Source: Owenia fusiformis (Eukaryota > Annelida > Polychaeta > Sabellida > Oweniidae). From it: 64,000 bases of DNA. Shown piece by piece: positions 12,901 through 24,000 of the stretch; position 1 is the stretch's first letter, and every line of letters starts with the position of its first letter. The DNA is taken from positions 14,522,931-14,586,930 of the forward strand of contig CAIIXF020000003.1 of assembly GCA_903813345.2 (NCBI GenBank). The letters run 5' to 3'. The position numbers were made by a program, and so were the translations under genes. Below the pieces are notes generated by a model. It saw only the letters and a list, made by a program, of their open reading frames with translations, had not been told where the DNA came from and ran no database searches.

Positions 12901-13795
12901 AGCCTATGGTAATCCTGGTCCTTCGGGAGCTGCTGCAGTGGTTTATGTGGGTGGACTTAAATCTACACCTATATGTCTTGAGCAACCAGTCTCCCTCATA
13001 GGTAACAACTATTATGGGGAAGTGGTAGCAATAAAGATGGCGGTAGAATATCTGACAACCATAAAGACTAGCAGCAACATCCTGCTCTTGTCAGACTGCC
13101 AACCCGCTATAACAGCATCTTTTATTACTACCAAGTGTAAAAGCATCACAGAGGACATTATTGACACAAGGAAAGCCTGCAAACTGCTATCTTTACAGAA
13201 CAAAACCTTAGAAGTCTACTGGGTCCCAGGTCACCAAGGGACAGAAGGGAATGAAGTTGCGGATAAAACTGCCAAGAAAGCAGCATTGGCAGCCAAATCT
13301 CTCACTGACTGTAAAACATCTAAGTCTGTAGCTTATAATAATATCAAATGTAACGCTTTAGAGAAATGGCAAAATAGGTATAACAACTCCACCAAGGTGA
13401 ACTTTGTTCAGGAATTAATTCCTAAGGTTAAATTGAAAAGTCCAATTGTAAAGACAGGAACTAGGTATTATAGAAATATATGTAACCAAATTATTTCTGG
13501 GCACACCCGTTTACATGGCCATCACCATAGAATTAACCCCGATATTTTATCTCCCAACTGTGACCACTGTAACATACCAGAGACAGTTGAACATTACATC
13601 TTTGCTTGCTCTAAGTTCCAGGAAGAGAGGGAGATTCTATTGGCCAAAGTGCAACAGATACTACTAGGAGCTAAATACAATCCAGCTCTAGACCTACAAA
13701 CAATCACAGGACTCAACACAAGCCTGGACCATAAGTTAAATAAAGAAATTATGAAATGCCTGCAGGCATTTATACAGAAATCCAAGAGATTTTAA
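9908..13795 (+). CDS. Retrotransposon ORF2: endonuclease, reverse transcriptase, RNase H
   Basis: A 1295-aa replicase. An APE-type endonuclease occupies about residues 21-235 (QANIRSIN, ITEIWH, TGDFNGRHPLW, SDHKLISF). Reverse transcriptase lies at about 510-790 (SYRPITLEAQVGKILQRV, AVLDYESCFE, GIPQGSVLSPLLCNLY, catalytic FADD near 697, KILGCTID). RNase H lies at about 990-1120 (VFTDGSAYGNPGPSGAA, YGEVVAIKMA, LLLSDCQPA, GHQGTEGNEVADKTAKKA). A C-terminal cysteine-histidine cluster follows (CDHCNIPETVEHYIFAC, about 1217). All catalytic acidic residues I looked for are present. The ATG at 9908 overlaps the ORF1 stop; a second ATG at 9968, just before the endonuclease, is an alternative start. Confidence 0.95.
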   Translation: MYSNSITIVAATLLLSLLVTMKIFQANIRSINTSAKYIKHISPEASIFCITEIWHPTAESIQRAGLKDWTWISSIRQGREGGGAAIIASSDTKVVKRNDLMRNDIEAAWANVYCKDLAFLLCSVYIPPGNIESWDKFSRVATSALHSKLPVLFTGDFNGRHPLWNDCSINKLGSTIAEFAMIHDLHIFNNHQFTRNETIIDLTIGSGSLTSKISEWAVRDEIYLKSDHKLISFSVGQAGKEEVREYYDLKNANWEKFVSEMEKLCLNWQQNVIAANVEEAYTSLCSIMLKVINDIIPKKKICSKSKGWWNDNLNQQVKALRRAKRRYNKRSDPHNWETYTRLAEEFAESAHKAESSYWDDLFEELDLGNPNMIWKTVMKTQTKKGKKIVQPIIDGNGNIHHTDEDIAETMVKQYGKQHLPVQRYDEWYNFVVRKAKESVQLEKIKIKNTNYNQTCEPFNKDIEFDEIIAAIEKTPAKTAPSPREKILSIFIKKGGITLHKSIWLLSQKCWAEGQLPQEFRIDPKIMLGKPNKNNYNSDRSYRPITLEAQVGKILQRVVSPRLSWISETTSSYCAFQDAYREHRSCSQTVIRLVQSIQEAWNRGEYVIAAVLDYESCFERVFREGLIYKLAQKGINGRLLVYISEYLTNRQFSISVNNHTTPLLPSVVGIPQGSVLSPLLCNLYTADSMDNIGSEKAGFADDNTIWACGADLKEIEKLINTDLNQLTNKWCKRWNMEIAPEKTEVMVFSPPGITSPDINIFIDGRKLQVVSHKKILGCTIDNELKFNLHIENKKKSAFGALAGINNFTSSKSGCSQEVFTMLYKALVIPHFETSISALAAVTEKAVSAYAPVQRAALLRATGCLNSTSTDSLEVLAGVLPLDILLRSRQAQEGVRIATHTESDPIAREFLRWGGSSQTEKTPSCFNIITARLRLHRCPTQPNNYIQHYYHHQDVDIFQPTKATIHNEDFANTKSAQSVRISSVLSEQPDGRTIVFTDGSAYGNPGPSGAAAVVYVGGLKSTPICLEQPVSLIGNNYYGEVVAIKMAVEYLTTIKTSSNILLLSDCQPAITASFITTKCKSITEDIIDTRKACKLLSLQNKTLEVYWVPGHQGTEGNEVADKTAKKAALAAKSLTDCKTSKSVAYNNIKCNALEKWQNRYNNSTKVNFVQELIPKVKLKSPIVKTGTRYYRNICNQIISGHTRLHGHHHRINPDILSPNCDHCNIPETVEHYIFACSKFQEEREILLAKVQQILLGAKYNPALDLQTITGLNTSLDHKLNKEIMKCLQAFIQKSKRF

Positions 13796-14067
13796 TAACT
13801 TATTTTTAACTCGAGTGAGATAGTGACTCTATTTTAACATCTCATTTTAATGGAAAAACACTTGCATTTTAGACTATGTTAGATAACAAGTTTTAGCGCT
13901 CTCTCTCCCAACAGAAGTAAAATAAGCACAAGTGAAAAGTACAAGTGATATTTTTAGTACATGAGTTTTAAAAACAGCAACAAGTGATCAAAGGCAGCAT
14001 AATAATGCCAAAGTGATCCCGGAACACCTTATAAGGAACACTGAAAAGGACTAAGAAGAAGAAGATT

Positions 14068-14379
14068 TCATTTTATAGAATAAAGATATGCATTGCGTTG
14101 TACAACATCGTAAAGTTCTGAATTTATTGAAAATTGACTGAAAACATGTAGACTGAATCCTAGGAAGAGTCAGTCTGTTGGATACAAACTAGGCTAGTCA
14201 TTGAGTATTGAATAAAACAAGAGAAGTATCAAGTCTATGTCTATGTCAATAATCTGCAAAAGGCTGATAAGCCCATATAAAGCAGATGTATAATTTAACA
14301 GCGATAATATTTGAATATAAAATAATTTAAAACCTGTTGTGTCCTAAGTGCCCTGTTGCATTGATTGTACTCAGGTCCC
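14068..14379. other. Intergenic spacer
   Basis: This lies directly after the GAA-type tail of the retrotransposon, starting ATTTCATTTTATAG. I see no exon or structured repeat. It ends where the roughly 36-bp degenerate array begins. Confidence 0.5.
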
Positions 14380-15035
14380 TTAAGGTATTGAGGTTTCTCA
14401 GCGTGTAAATTATTTCTGAGGTTTCAAGTATCCTGGAATATCAATTGTAACTAAGGTTCAAGTATCCTCAATTGTACTGAGGTTTATCCCAGAGTATCAA
14501 CTGTATTGAGATTCAAGTATCCTAGAGTATCAAATAAATAATATCTGAAATTCAAGTATCCTATAGTAGCAATTGTAGAGGTTTCAAGTATTCTGGAGTA
14601 TCAATTGTACTAAGGTTTATTCTATAGTATCAATTGTACGGAGGTTTTAAATATCCTAGCCTTGCCCAAATCGGTCTCTTTTAATTATCTTGATTTCATG
14701 GTAATAATTCAAGATCAGATAAAAAATACTGACTTGGGGCAAGGCCCCAGAGTAGTATCAATTATACCGAGGTTCAAGTATCCTATAGTATCAATTGTAT
14801 TGAGGTATACCCTGCAGGATCAATTATACTGAGGTTCAAGTAACCTGGAAACGTCAAAGTATCATAGTATCAATTGTACAGGGATTCAGGTTTCCTGGAG
14901 TATCAATTGAACCTAGTTTCAAGTATCCTGGAGTATCGATTGTATTGAGGTTCAAGCAGTATCCTGGTGTATCAATTGTACTATACTGAGGTTCCATGTG
15001 TTCCGGAGTCTCAAGAAATACATTCAAGGAGTCAA
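14380..15035. repeat. Degenerate tandem array, about 36-bp unit
   Basis: Some 15 or more diverged copies built from GGTTCAAGTATCCT and GGAGTATCAATTGTACTGA. Unit length varies and many copies carry indels, so the array is old. A short palindromic transposon remnant has inserted at 14657-14745. It lies between the retrotransposon and the 3' end of VAPB. No function is apparent. Confidence 0.85.
14657..14745. mobile_element. Miniature of the 'TAGCCTTGCCCAAGTCGG' DNA transposon family
   Basis: A nearly perfect palindrome of about 89 bp: a left arm TAGCCTTGCCCAAATCGGT and a right arm whose inverse reads GCCTTGCCCCAAGTCAGT. It consists of little more than two terminal inverted repeats joined together. 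The 822-bp element at 36087-36908 has the same ends. It interrupts the tandem array around it. Confidence 0.75.
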
Positions 15036-16244
15036 ATAAGTCCTGCCCCCCCTCTAAAGCCAAAACCAAAAAGTGATTCATTTTTTGAGGCACCTCTTAT
15101 ATCATTATACTTCAAATAATTAATCTTAAAGTCCCCGATAAATCGGGCTACGTATACCGCCGTGTTTACATTAGGGGATTAGAAGAGTTTATTTTTTATT
15201 TAGGTATGCACGCTACGTATATCAATATTAGGCCTTCATTCATGTACTCGTGTGCATGTAATCAGCATGCCCTTCAATATTATGTAAACCAGGCTATTCA
15301 AGTACTGTATAATGTACACTATTTATGTGTGTGCTACATACAATACAATTCCCTTGGAAACAAAACACAAATACTTTTTATATGTTCAAAATGAGCCATT
15401 TGATTGATGCAAACACTAAATAGCTTCATAAATAACATCTACAAAGTATATCTAATAGTAATTTTCAATTTCAATGGTGAAACGCCTGCGCAGTTTTAAA
15501 CTTTGGCGCACACTTTAAGAACTAACAATCTTTCATTTATATTTCTCAGAGATGTATATAGTTTTTATTATACCATAATGATATCGAAAATCTTACATTT
15601 TTTATACGAGCAACTTTCAACTACACTATTAACAAATTGTGAACATATTTTGGTAACTTGGATATTAAAATGAAATAATAATTACACATCCTTTCTCAAC
15701 TTAATGTTTTTACATACAGTACAAGGGGTCTATCTACCATTTTTAGACCCCTTAAACTAAGCACAAATTGCACTTGATCAAGATTGATTTTTAGAGTACA
15801 GATCTTCATGAAAGTGACTATTAAGTGAGTACATTAGATTCTACATTATGCACACAAAATATTTTCAAATGATTTCATGATATAGATTTTAAACTAATTA
15901 AATATGCATAATAAAATGACTGTTTGTCATACCCATGGTATGTAGGATTGTTCTATGAAAAATTTCAAAGGTTTGTTTTAATCAGTAGTATAGAGCTGCA
16001 TGACACTTCGTCAAATGTCATGGTAGCTATGTTTATAAAATGAGTGCAAAAAATGAGTGTAAGAGTGGAATTAGCAAGAAAAATTTTAACAAACATATAC
16101 AGTATTGACAACATTCTAAATGGTATGAGAAGGCAGCAGAAATATTAAAAGTTCAAAACTCCAGCAGAATCTCAATTCACAACTAGGAAAATTACATTAG
16201 GGTAGTCTAGTGGTACTTTGGTGGGACAAAATCACACATAAAAG
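15036..16244. other. Intergenic, no gene seen
   Basis: AT-rich sequence with short open frames of skewed composition and no recognisable domain, RNA or long repeat. Confidence 0.5.
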
Positions 16245-16535
16245 ACACAAGTGAGTTACATACGGAAAATGTTCCTAACAAGTGAGTTACATACTGAAAA
16301 TGTTCCTCACAGGTGAGCTATACTCTGAAAATGTTCCTCACAGGTGAGTTACACACTGAAAATGTTCCTCACAGGTGAGTTACACACTGAAAATGTTCCT
16401 CACAGGTGAGTTACACACTGAAAATGTTCCTCACAAGTGAGAAATACTCTGAAAATGTTTCTCACAAGTGAGTAACATACTGAAAATGTTCCACACAAGT
16501 GAGTTATACTCTGAAAATGTTCCTTACAAGTAATA
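16245..16535. repeat. 31-bp minisatellite
   Basis: About nine copies of a 31-bp unit, AGGTGAGTTACACACTGAAA followed by ATGTTCCTCAC. Central copies are nearly identical and outer copies diverge. Each central unit carries CACAGGTGAGT on the plus strand, which fits a 5' splice-site consensus, though no gene is known on that strand here. Confidence 0.92.
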
Positions 16536-18014
16536 AACTGGTAACATGAAAAGCCTTACCACATCAGTATTCACATACAGTATCTGCTATCTGTATATAC
16601 TTCATTGAAGTTTTACCTCAATATCTGCATATAGCATTTACACTTAAGAAAAAACGCTGACGAACACGCTTAAAATTTTACCTTTCGCACAACCTTAAGC
16701 TTTTGTGTATTCATATACACCACAGCAACAATTGAAGATTGAAATCTACCTATCTAGTTATTGTTTTAAGTTATATCTACGATCTGTACTTTGTTGAAGT
16801 CACTAAAGTTCATGTACTAACATCATACCATACATGTATTTATTAATAAATTAAAGCACTCACTACATCTCCATTGTATAATATGCTCTTTCTATCTATA
16901 ATTGTCCTAGACCTTCATTATACAGAGAACAACCTTCCCCCGACTACACACCCCCATTTCTCTCTTAGATACCCCTTATCAGGGTGTGAGACTATCACTA
17001 GTACGTTGGAAGGGTATTCAACGAATACTACATTTAAAGGCCTTATCTCTGTAATAAACTAAATTTCTAAAATTTTCAACATTTTGATTTTCACAAATCT
17101 GACTTAATCTAGGACCGGAAATAGGCACAGGGCCACATTAAGTTTAGAATCATTTTAGCATGTCTTTGAAAAGCCCAGTAAATCTGAATCCTTTAGACAC
17201 ACCCAGCTTTAATTGTTCTCTATCCTCAGTTCAGGAAAAGGGAGTTGTATAAGGGGGATACATTTACACGAGGAGTTGTACTTATATTGCAATTCATGTT
17301 GGCAATCTTTGAAACACATCTTTGATACACTGCCCTACTAATATTTAATACATCATGGATAGTCTTGCATCTAGTCTCTCTCCCATAAACTTTACAAGGG
17401 ATTTACGCAAGACTATTATCACTGACTCATGGGTCATGCTCTAAGGCATTAGAACATGTTTGAATATAAATTGACAATGTTACTAGTAAATAGGTGCAGT
17501 TTTTTACTAAATATTACGATTCGAAAGTTCCCAACCAAGTTTTATCGAATCGTGTGAGCTAGATAACTTCGCAGAGATATTGCGATAATATGATTATAGA
17601 AATTATGTAACACACTATGACATCACAAAACCAGCTTTAAACTGTTAACTTAACACGTCATAATTTACTGTACACAAGGACTTACAGTATGCTTAAAACA
17701 GGTATTTATAGCCAGCCAAATGGATAAAAATTCATCATGGTCATGTTCCAAAACGCAAAATTCTGTGAAAAATTCTGGAAAAAGCAAGGAATAATGTACA
17801 CAGACATGTAGCCAACACCCCAAATTGTATGGAAACCTGACAAAAATTCAGTGGTTTATTCAAAATTTAGAGAAAAATAGCATGAAATAAGCATGACCCT
17901 AATGAGATTTTATCCGAGGCGCGAACTGATCATTTACATGTAATTTATCATGTACATGTGATTTCTTAATATTTGTACAGGTTTTGCAGGTCCAACACAC
18001 ACACAGGGGCGAGT
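16536..18014 (-). other. 3' flank and probable 3' UTR of VAPB
   Basis: Non-coding sequence downstream of the VAPB stop. A minus-strand AATAAA at 17860-17855 is the nearest clear polyadenylation hexamer, about 155 bp past the stop. It lies in a dispersed motif (TTTATTCAAAATTTAGAGA) that recurs near 58740, so it may not be used. Confidence 0.4.
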
Positions 18015-21000
18015 CTATAGGATAAATCGTCCAATGATGATTCCCAGTAGAAGCGCAGCTATTAGGTAAATGACTGGAGGGAAGCTGTTGCTTGTTTGTT
18101 GCTGCTGTACAATTTGTCGGGTAGGGGCAGGGGGCGTTGATGATACGGTGTCCGACATTGCTACTTTGCGAAGACGCACACCTTCATCCTGCAAAACAAC
18201 ATTTTCGATTATCGACATGTTTCTCAAAGATCTATTTTCTAATTGGCTTAATACAACTCACATGACAAAAAATATCTTACGATATCTCCCAGTGATATTT
18301 GGTCTTCAGAAAATGTCAATGTGAAAAAGGTGTCTATACACAAGTAATACATTAAATATGATCATATGATCCACAATTTATATATTTACTATCAAATTGC
18401 CTGAAAATTCAAGAAGAATCTCGAGCTTATATTTTAAGAAATACCCTTTGTTGACATTACCAAGACAGTCACCATGGTTACCTTAAGAGATGAATTTTCT
18501 GTCCTTAACAAGTTGATTTCTCGCTGTAGCCTTTGTGTCTCATCAGCCTGTTTCCTAAGCTCAGACTCCAAATTATTTGCCTGGAACATAACATTTCAAA
18601 ACGTCAAAAGATCAACTAAGACATTTAGTAAAGTGATTTAGAAAAAAAGATATGATATTTCTACTTTTTATGTTTTATTTATTTCATCAACATCTTACTA
18701 ATAAATGTATATGTCAGCATATTTTATCGATAAACTATTTGAAAAACCAATCAAATAAAACAGCAAAATCTTTTCCAAACAAAATCTTGCACGTATTTGT
18801 TATAATTCGTACATGCTTTAATTCTATTCTAAATATTTTGCTTCCATAATGAAAAATATAAGGAGGTCACAAATCTGATTAATCTAAACCTGATATGACC
18901 TAATCATAAAGTGACAAGTCCAGCAATGTGACAAGGCATTAACATGCAAAATGTCACCACCTGCCATTTGTTACTGACATTGAACAAAAAACACCAACCG
19001 CCACCATGTGTGGTGGTGACATAATAAACCTAGCTATTCTGCATTAAATCAATTCTTACATAATTTTCACATAGGTCTATAGTTTTACCTTTGGTGATGC
19101 AGTTTTTTCAGGTGATACAGAGCCCTTTGTGTATGCTGGTCTGACATTGTCATCTGTACTAATATTGGCATCTAAGTTATTCTGAAATCAGAAATTTCTT
19201 GTTATTAAAAATCATAAACGATGCAAGAAGTAAAGATGAAGTTTGTTGTCTCATTACAGAATGTTGTCAAATAATCAAATATTCATATTGTAAAATCACA
19301 TATATTTATACAGCATTAGATTTTCCCTTAAATCTTGAATGTTACAGAAATCTTGTTAAATGGAAAAGGTCACTTGTAAGTATTATTATGAATAAAGCTT
19401 AAGAGAACTGATGGCACACTTAAAGTGACAGATCAGCCAGCATGTAGGCAAGAAAATTGATTAGTACCCCCTACAAGGGAATGATTTAAGTGGGCGTAGA
19501 TTGATTCTTCAGTTCAACATCAATTGTGATGTACTGTTACATGGATAGACAATCAGATCTGCTGAAATCTATTTGATTACATTTTAAGACAATTTGAGAC
19601 ATCTCTGCCCGACTCGATCCCTTATATGAGACTTTCATTCATTAACACTAAAATATTTCTTGACTTACAATTGAAGTCCTTCATTTTTGCTACTTTATTT
19701 TTAAAGTTTATTTTATCCATGTTTTCTCCTAGTTTGTAGTTACTTATTAGTTAGATTAGTTTCTTAATCTATCATGCTTTGATACATACCTGTGCAGACT
19801 CTGCAGGAGGTTCAAATACACATTTTAATTTGGAATCCATAAGCTGATCTGGAGTTGCCTCTTTCCACTAAAACATAAAACATATCTTGAGTTATGTTCA
19901 GTTTTTAGTTACACATATTTATTATCTGGAAATACCAAGCTTATTTATATCAAATTTCACATTTACTCTACAGAAACTTAGTATCGCTCGAAATCTTATT
20001 ATAGCACTTTGGTGTATAAAAATGAAATATATTAAATGAATACACATATAGTGGGATTTCACCCGGAATATACAGGATTTAATTTTTAAAATTCTATCAA
20101 GATTTTTGTTATGGACATCAGTCTATAAAAATTCTGGTGAACATTTGATCATTCCTGGTTAGGGACATTCCTGGCGAGTATCTGTTTACAGTTAAACCTG
20201 TAAATTGGAACTCTTCTGTTAGCGGAACACCTTTAAAAGTTAAGTTACTCAAGTAGAACACTATTTTATGGTTACAAAGGTGTTCCATGTGTTTGTAAGT
20301 AGGTGCAATTCTCATTTTCACAATTCAGACAAAAATTTGTCAAATTATGCCCATCTTTTCATTTTCAAGTGGGTGCAAATGGATTTTCAGGTGGGTGCAA
20401 GTCTATTTTCAAAATCTCAGGTGGGTGCTGCGCCCACTTACTCAATTGATGTTGTCAGGATCATTGTGTGCATATTTATACAGCTTAAATTGTTGTTCCA
20501 ATACATTGTGGTAACTGCAGTGATCTCCCAAGCATTAAAGCAAATGGGCGCAGCAATCTATATGCACCCACTTGAAAAAAAAAAACATGAAAAATTGGCA
20601 TATTTTGGCCAATTTTGGTCTGAATTGTGAAAATGAGAATTTTGCACCGACTTGAGAAAAAAAATCCTGCGAAGAACACTGAACTGTGCTATACTACATG
20701 ATAAAAGGTTTTGACTTACCAAGCTATCTGTATTTTCCGAAGCACCATCGGGAGCAAACATTGTCTGAACCATGAATTTGTGTTTATTCTTTTCATTAGG
20801 ATCATAGTCAAATGGTTGAAGCATTACTGAAAATAGAGAAAATAAAAATATTAAATCACAACAGTTTTCAGCTGAGGGGTGTCTATCAAGGTATAAAAAG
20901 AATCCCAAAAAAGAAAATGACTCTAAAAAATCAAATATAAGAATTATGATGCATCATAATTTTGTCAGGTATTATTTCACCTCAGACGAAAAAATCTACA

Positions 21001-24000
21001 GTATTAGTTAGTGCAGCATTTAAAGCAAATAAATAATAAGTCTAGGACTTCATATATCTTTATTGGCAGAAATATCCAATCAAGTTTTAATGAATACTAC
21101 AAGGCAAGAAAACCACTGCTGACAAATAAGAAGGATGTTTTCTTGACACACAAATGTGATTTCAATTTTGTGTTATATCAAAGGATGATAAATCTATGGC
21201 AATGACCTGTTTTCAATGCCTAGGATATTACCGGAAATCAATTTCCCATCATCTCAATAGGTTCTATGTGCGTAGATTTAATATCACGATGGTCTGTCAT
21301 GTCTTGGAAAACAAAATAATATAGACAGTCTGAGAAGATTTAGAGGGATCGTTCGTTAGAGGGATTGTTCGGAAAAATGGGTTAATGTACATAACATTTT
21401 TTGCCAAGAAAAAAATGTTCAGTATTGGTAGGTGTTCACTACAGAGAGGGTAATTTATACAGAAGTTAGTAGTATATGTTTGGAGGAAAAGTGTCTACTA
21501 GAGACAGGTGTTCACTAAGACAGGTTTTACTAAACATTTCAGCTTTTTTTCACACCACCTCCATTTATTCCGACAAAAGCTCAGGTACAAATAAAAACAT
21601 TTTTCTAATTGAATCTCATCCAGGATGTGATTCAGATCACTCCTTCATGTAATTGTAATACTTGATCACAAGTGTATGTTATCTCTTTAAGTAGCAGTCA
21701 ATTTTGGTCACAAATTGAAATTCACATCAAGGCTAAAGTGACAGTTACAAAAAACCTGTCTTAGTGAACACCTCTCCCCAGTGATCATCTGTCTCTCATG
21801 GACACCATTCCTCCAACACACTCTACTGACTTCTGTATAAACTACCCTCTCTGTAGTGAACACCTACCAATACTGACCATTTTTTCTTGGCAAAAAAATG
21901 TTATGCACATTAACCTATTATTCGAGTGTTATTTAATATAAAGTAGAACTTGTCTTAGTGAACACCTGTCTCTAGTGGACACCCTCTTTCTACACATACT
22001 CTACTGACTTCTGTATAAATTACCCTCTCTGTTGTGAACACCTACCAACACTGAATGTTTTTTCTTGGCAAAAAAAAGTTCAATATACAAAAGTTTTACT
22101 TTCATTCAAAACCATATTTATTTGTTTTATTCAGAGGCTACAATATACACGTAATACTAGACTTTTAACCTTAGGGTAAGTGATTGCTGGATCGGATTGT
22201 TTGATTGATTTAGAAAACAAATATTTGATTTTGAAGAGATTGATGTCTTAGATCTAAAATTGAATGTGTCATTTTGACAAATTGAAAAACATATTGCAAG
22301 TTGTCAAGGTGACCTTTATTTCAACAGATTGTTGTCTGCCATATCAAGTAATGCTTTAAGTCGTGGAGAAAACTAGAGTCGACATGATTATGAAAAATTA
22401 AGCAAAGAGTCAACGAAAAAATATGTTTTTTGGTGTCTTTATTTTTGCAAAAAAAAATTTGAAGAAAATTGCTTGAATTCACTTCAAAAACAGTCTATTG
22501 ATGATTTAATTAATGCTTCATCTAGTTTAGATTATATTGTTGCTATTCTTTAAAAAAATAGAATAAACGGCTCGATTTCTCTTTAAGGCCGACATGGTAT
22601 ATTTTCTGTTCAAATCTGAAATTTTGTAATTACTTTCATTAGAATGGCTCAGAACATAGCAAGTCACAACCTATATGGACACTGGAGTCAACACTATTAT
22701 TTGAGACCCTATGCGTCAATAACGCGACTTTAACTATTTACTGTACACCAATTATCAAGCGTATTCCTATCTTTATCAGAATTTGAATTGATGTGAAATT
22801 ATTTGTTAATGTCACTCTCCAATTTCATAAACATAAAATACTGAATTAATACCAATTAAATCCAAAGATACTATCACTTAGAATAGATCGAAGAATAAGT
22901 ACTTTGATTTACAAATAGGCTCAATAAAATATGAATAGAACCGATCACCCCAGACATTTATTTCACCTATATCACTCTGTAGCTCGTGCTCAAAATCTCA
23001 CTTTGACTATTCACTCATTTCTTCTTCATTTTTCTCTAAAATTTGATTGACCGACAAGAATTTTCTGGCAAATTTTTATATAACTACCGAACTCTTCTAC
23101 GTCTATTTTTTCTTTTTTAATCGAACTTTCATTTTGGACCAAAGAAGCGAAATCTCAATTCTATCTACTGTTATTGATTGCTCTGAATGCCGTTATACTT
23201 CTCTTAAACATTAATAATGTGGATTCAGCATTTTATGTTAGCATTTAAGCAGTCGAGATAACCCCAGACTACCATCCCATCAAATATTAAGAAAAAAAGT
23301 AGAAAGGAAAATGTATCAATTTCCACTTTTATGGTGAATGGAACAGTTAAAGTTTGGTCAAAATATATGTCATATATGTTCTTTTTAAAAATATTTTATA
23401 AACAAAGGACCATAGTTAAAGAACACTGAAATGACATTGCGTTTATGAATTGACGAGATGCCCATAATATGACATGGTGCCTTTATGTTAAATTCAATGT
23501 TTAACTGTGCTTACTGGCCACACACTGAGATTCACTCGCAGGAACAAGGCACAAAGAGAACAATATTGTACCTAAATCAAAAAAGGCCATCGAATCAGTT
23601 CCATCATACCAAGTAACATTTCAGGAAAGATAAGTAAAATGCTGACATCAGCCTGTCACCAATCACCAAGATGACGACATTATCATACCTTTTTAAATAC
23701 ACATCGCCTTAACATCCTTGGTGTCCAACTATCAACTTTTGACATGGTTTGACCCTCTTCCCTCATCTAACGAAATTTGAGATGTTGATTAGTCATTCAC
23801 TTGAATATTTTTAAAAAATCAACACTCTAGAAAAAACCTCCACCTAAGAAAATTAGGTTAAGTAGATACTTGTACACCATGCCTTAATGCCCAAATTGTC
23901 TTCACCTGAAACTGTCACTTCTGTATCTGGCTCTATGATACCACTGTTTGGCCGTACGCAGTAGCGTTTGGGGGCTGTGGTCTTCACTTTGAAACATACT

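Larger units (their letters stand above)
8275..14067 (+). mobile_element. Full-length non-LTR (LINE) retrotransposon, I-like group with RNase H
   Basis: About 5.8 kb: a 5' leader of roughly 550 bp with a GC-rich start near 8275, ORF1, an 8-nt overlap, ORF2, then a 3' UTR of about 270 bp. The 3' terminus is a short GAA repeat (AAGGACTAAGAAGAAGAAGA), the microsatellite-type tail of I/Nimb-like elements, instead of poly(A). Both ORFs are open along their whole length, which suggests recent arrival. A target-site duplication could not be fixed with certainty: ATTTC occurs next to both proposed ends but is short. The 5' boundary is uncertain by about 100 bp. Confidence 0.88.

Noticed and set aside
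9360-13785. Host origin for the RT/RNase H gene
   Set aside because: Two-ORF layout, endonuclease and GAA-type tail identify a retrotransposon.
16245-16535. Regular short repeats resembling a CRISPR array
   Set aside because: Units are head to tail without variable spacers and the context is animal DNA.
20268-20908. Overlapping frames on both strands
   Set aside because: They translate the paired family B MITEs, except the short stretch that is the real VAPB exon 3.
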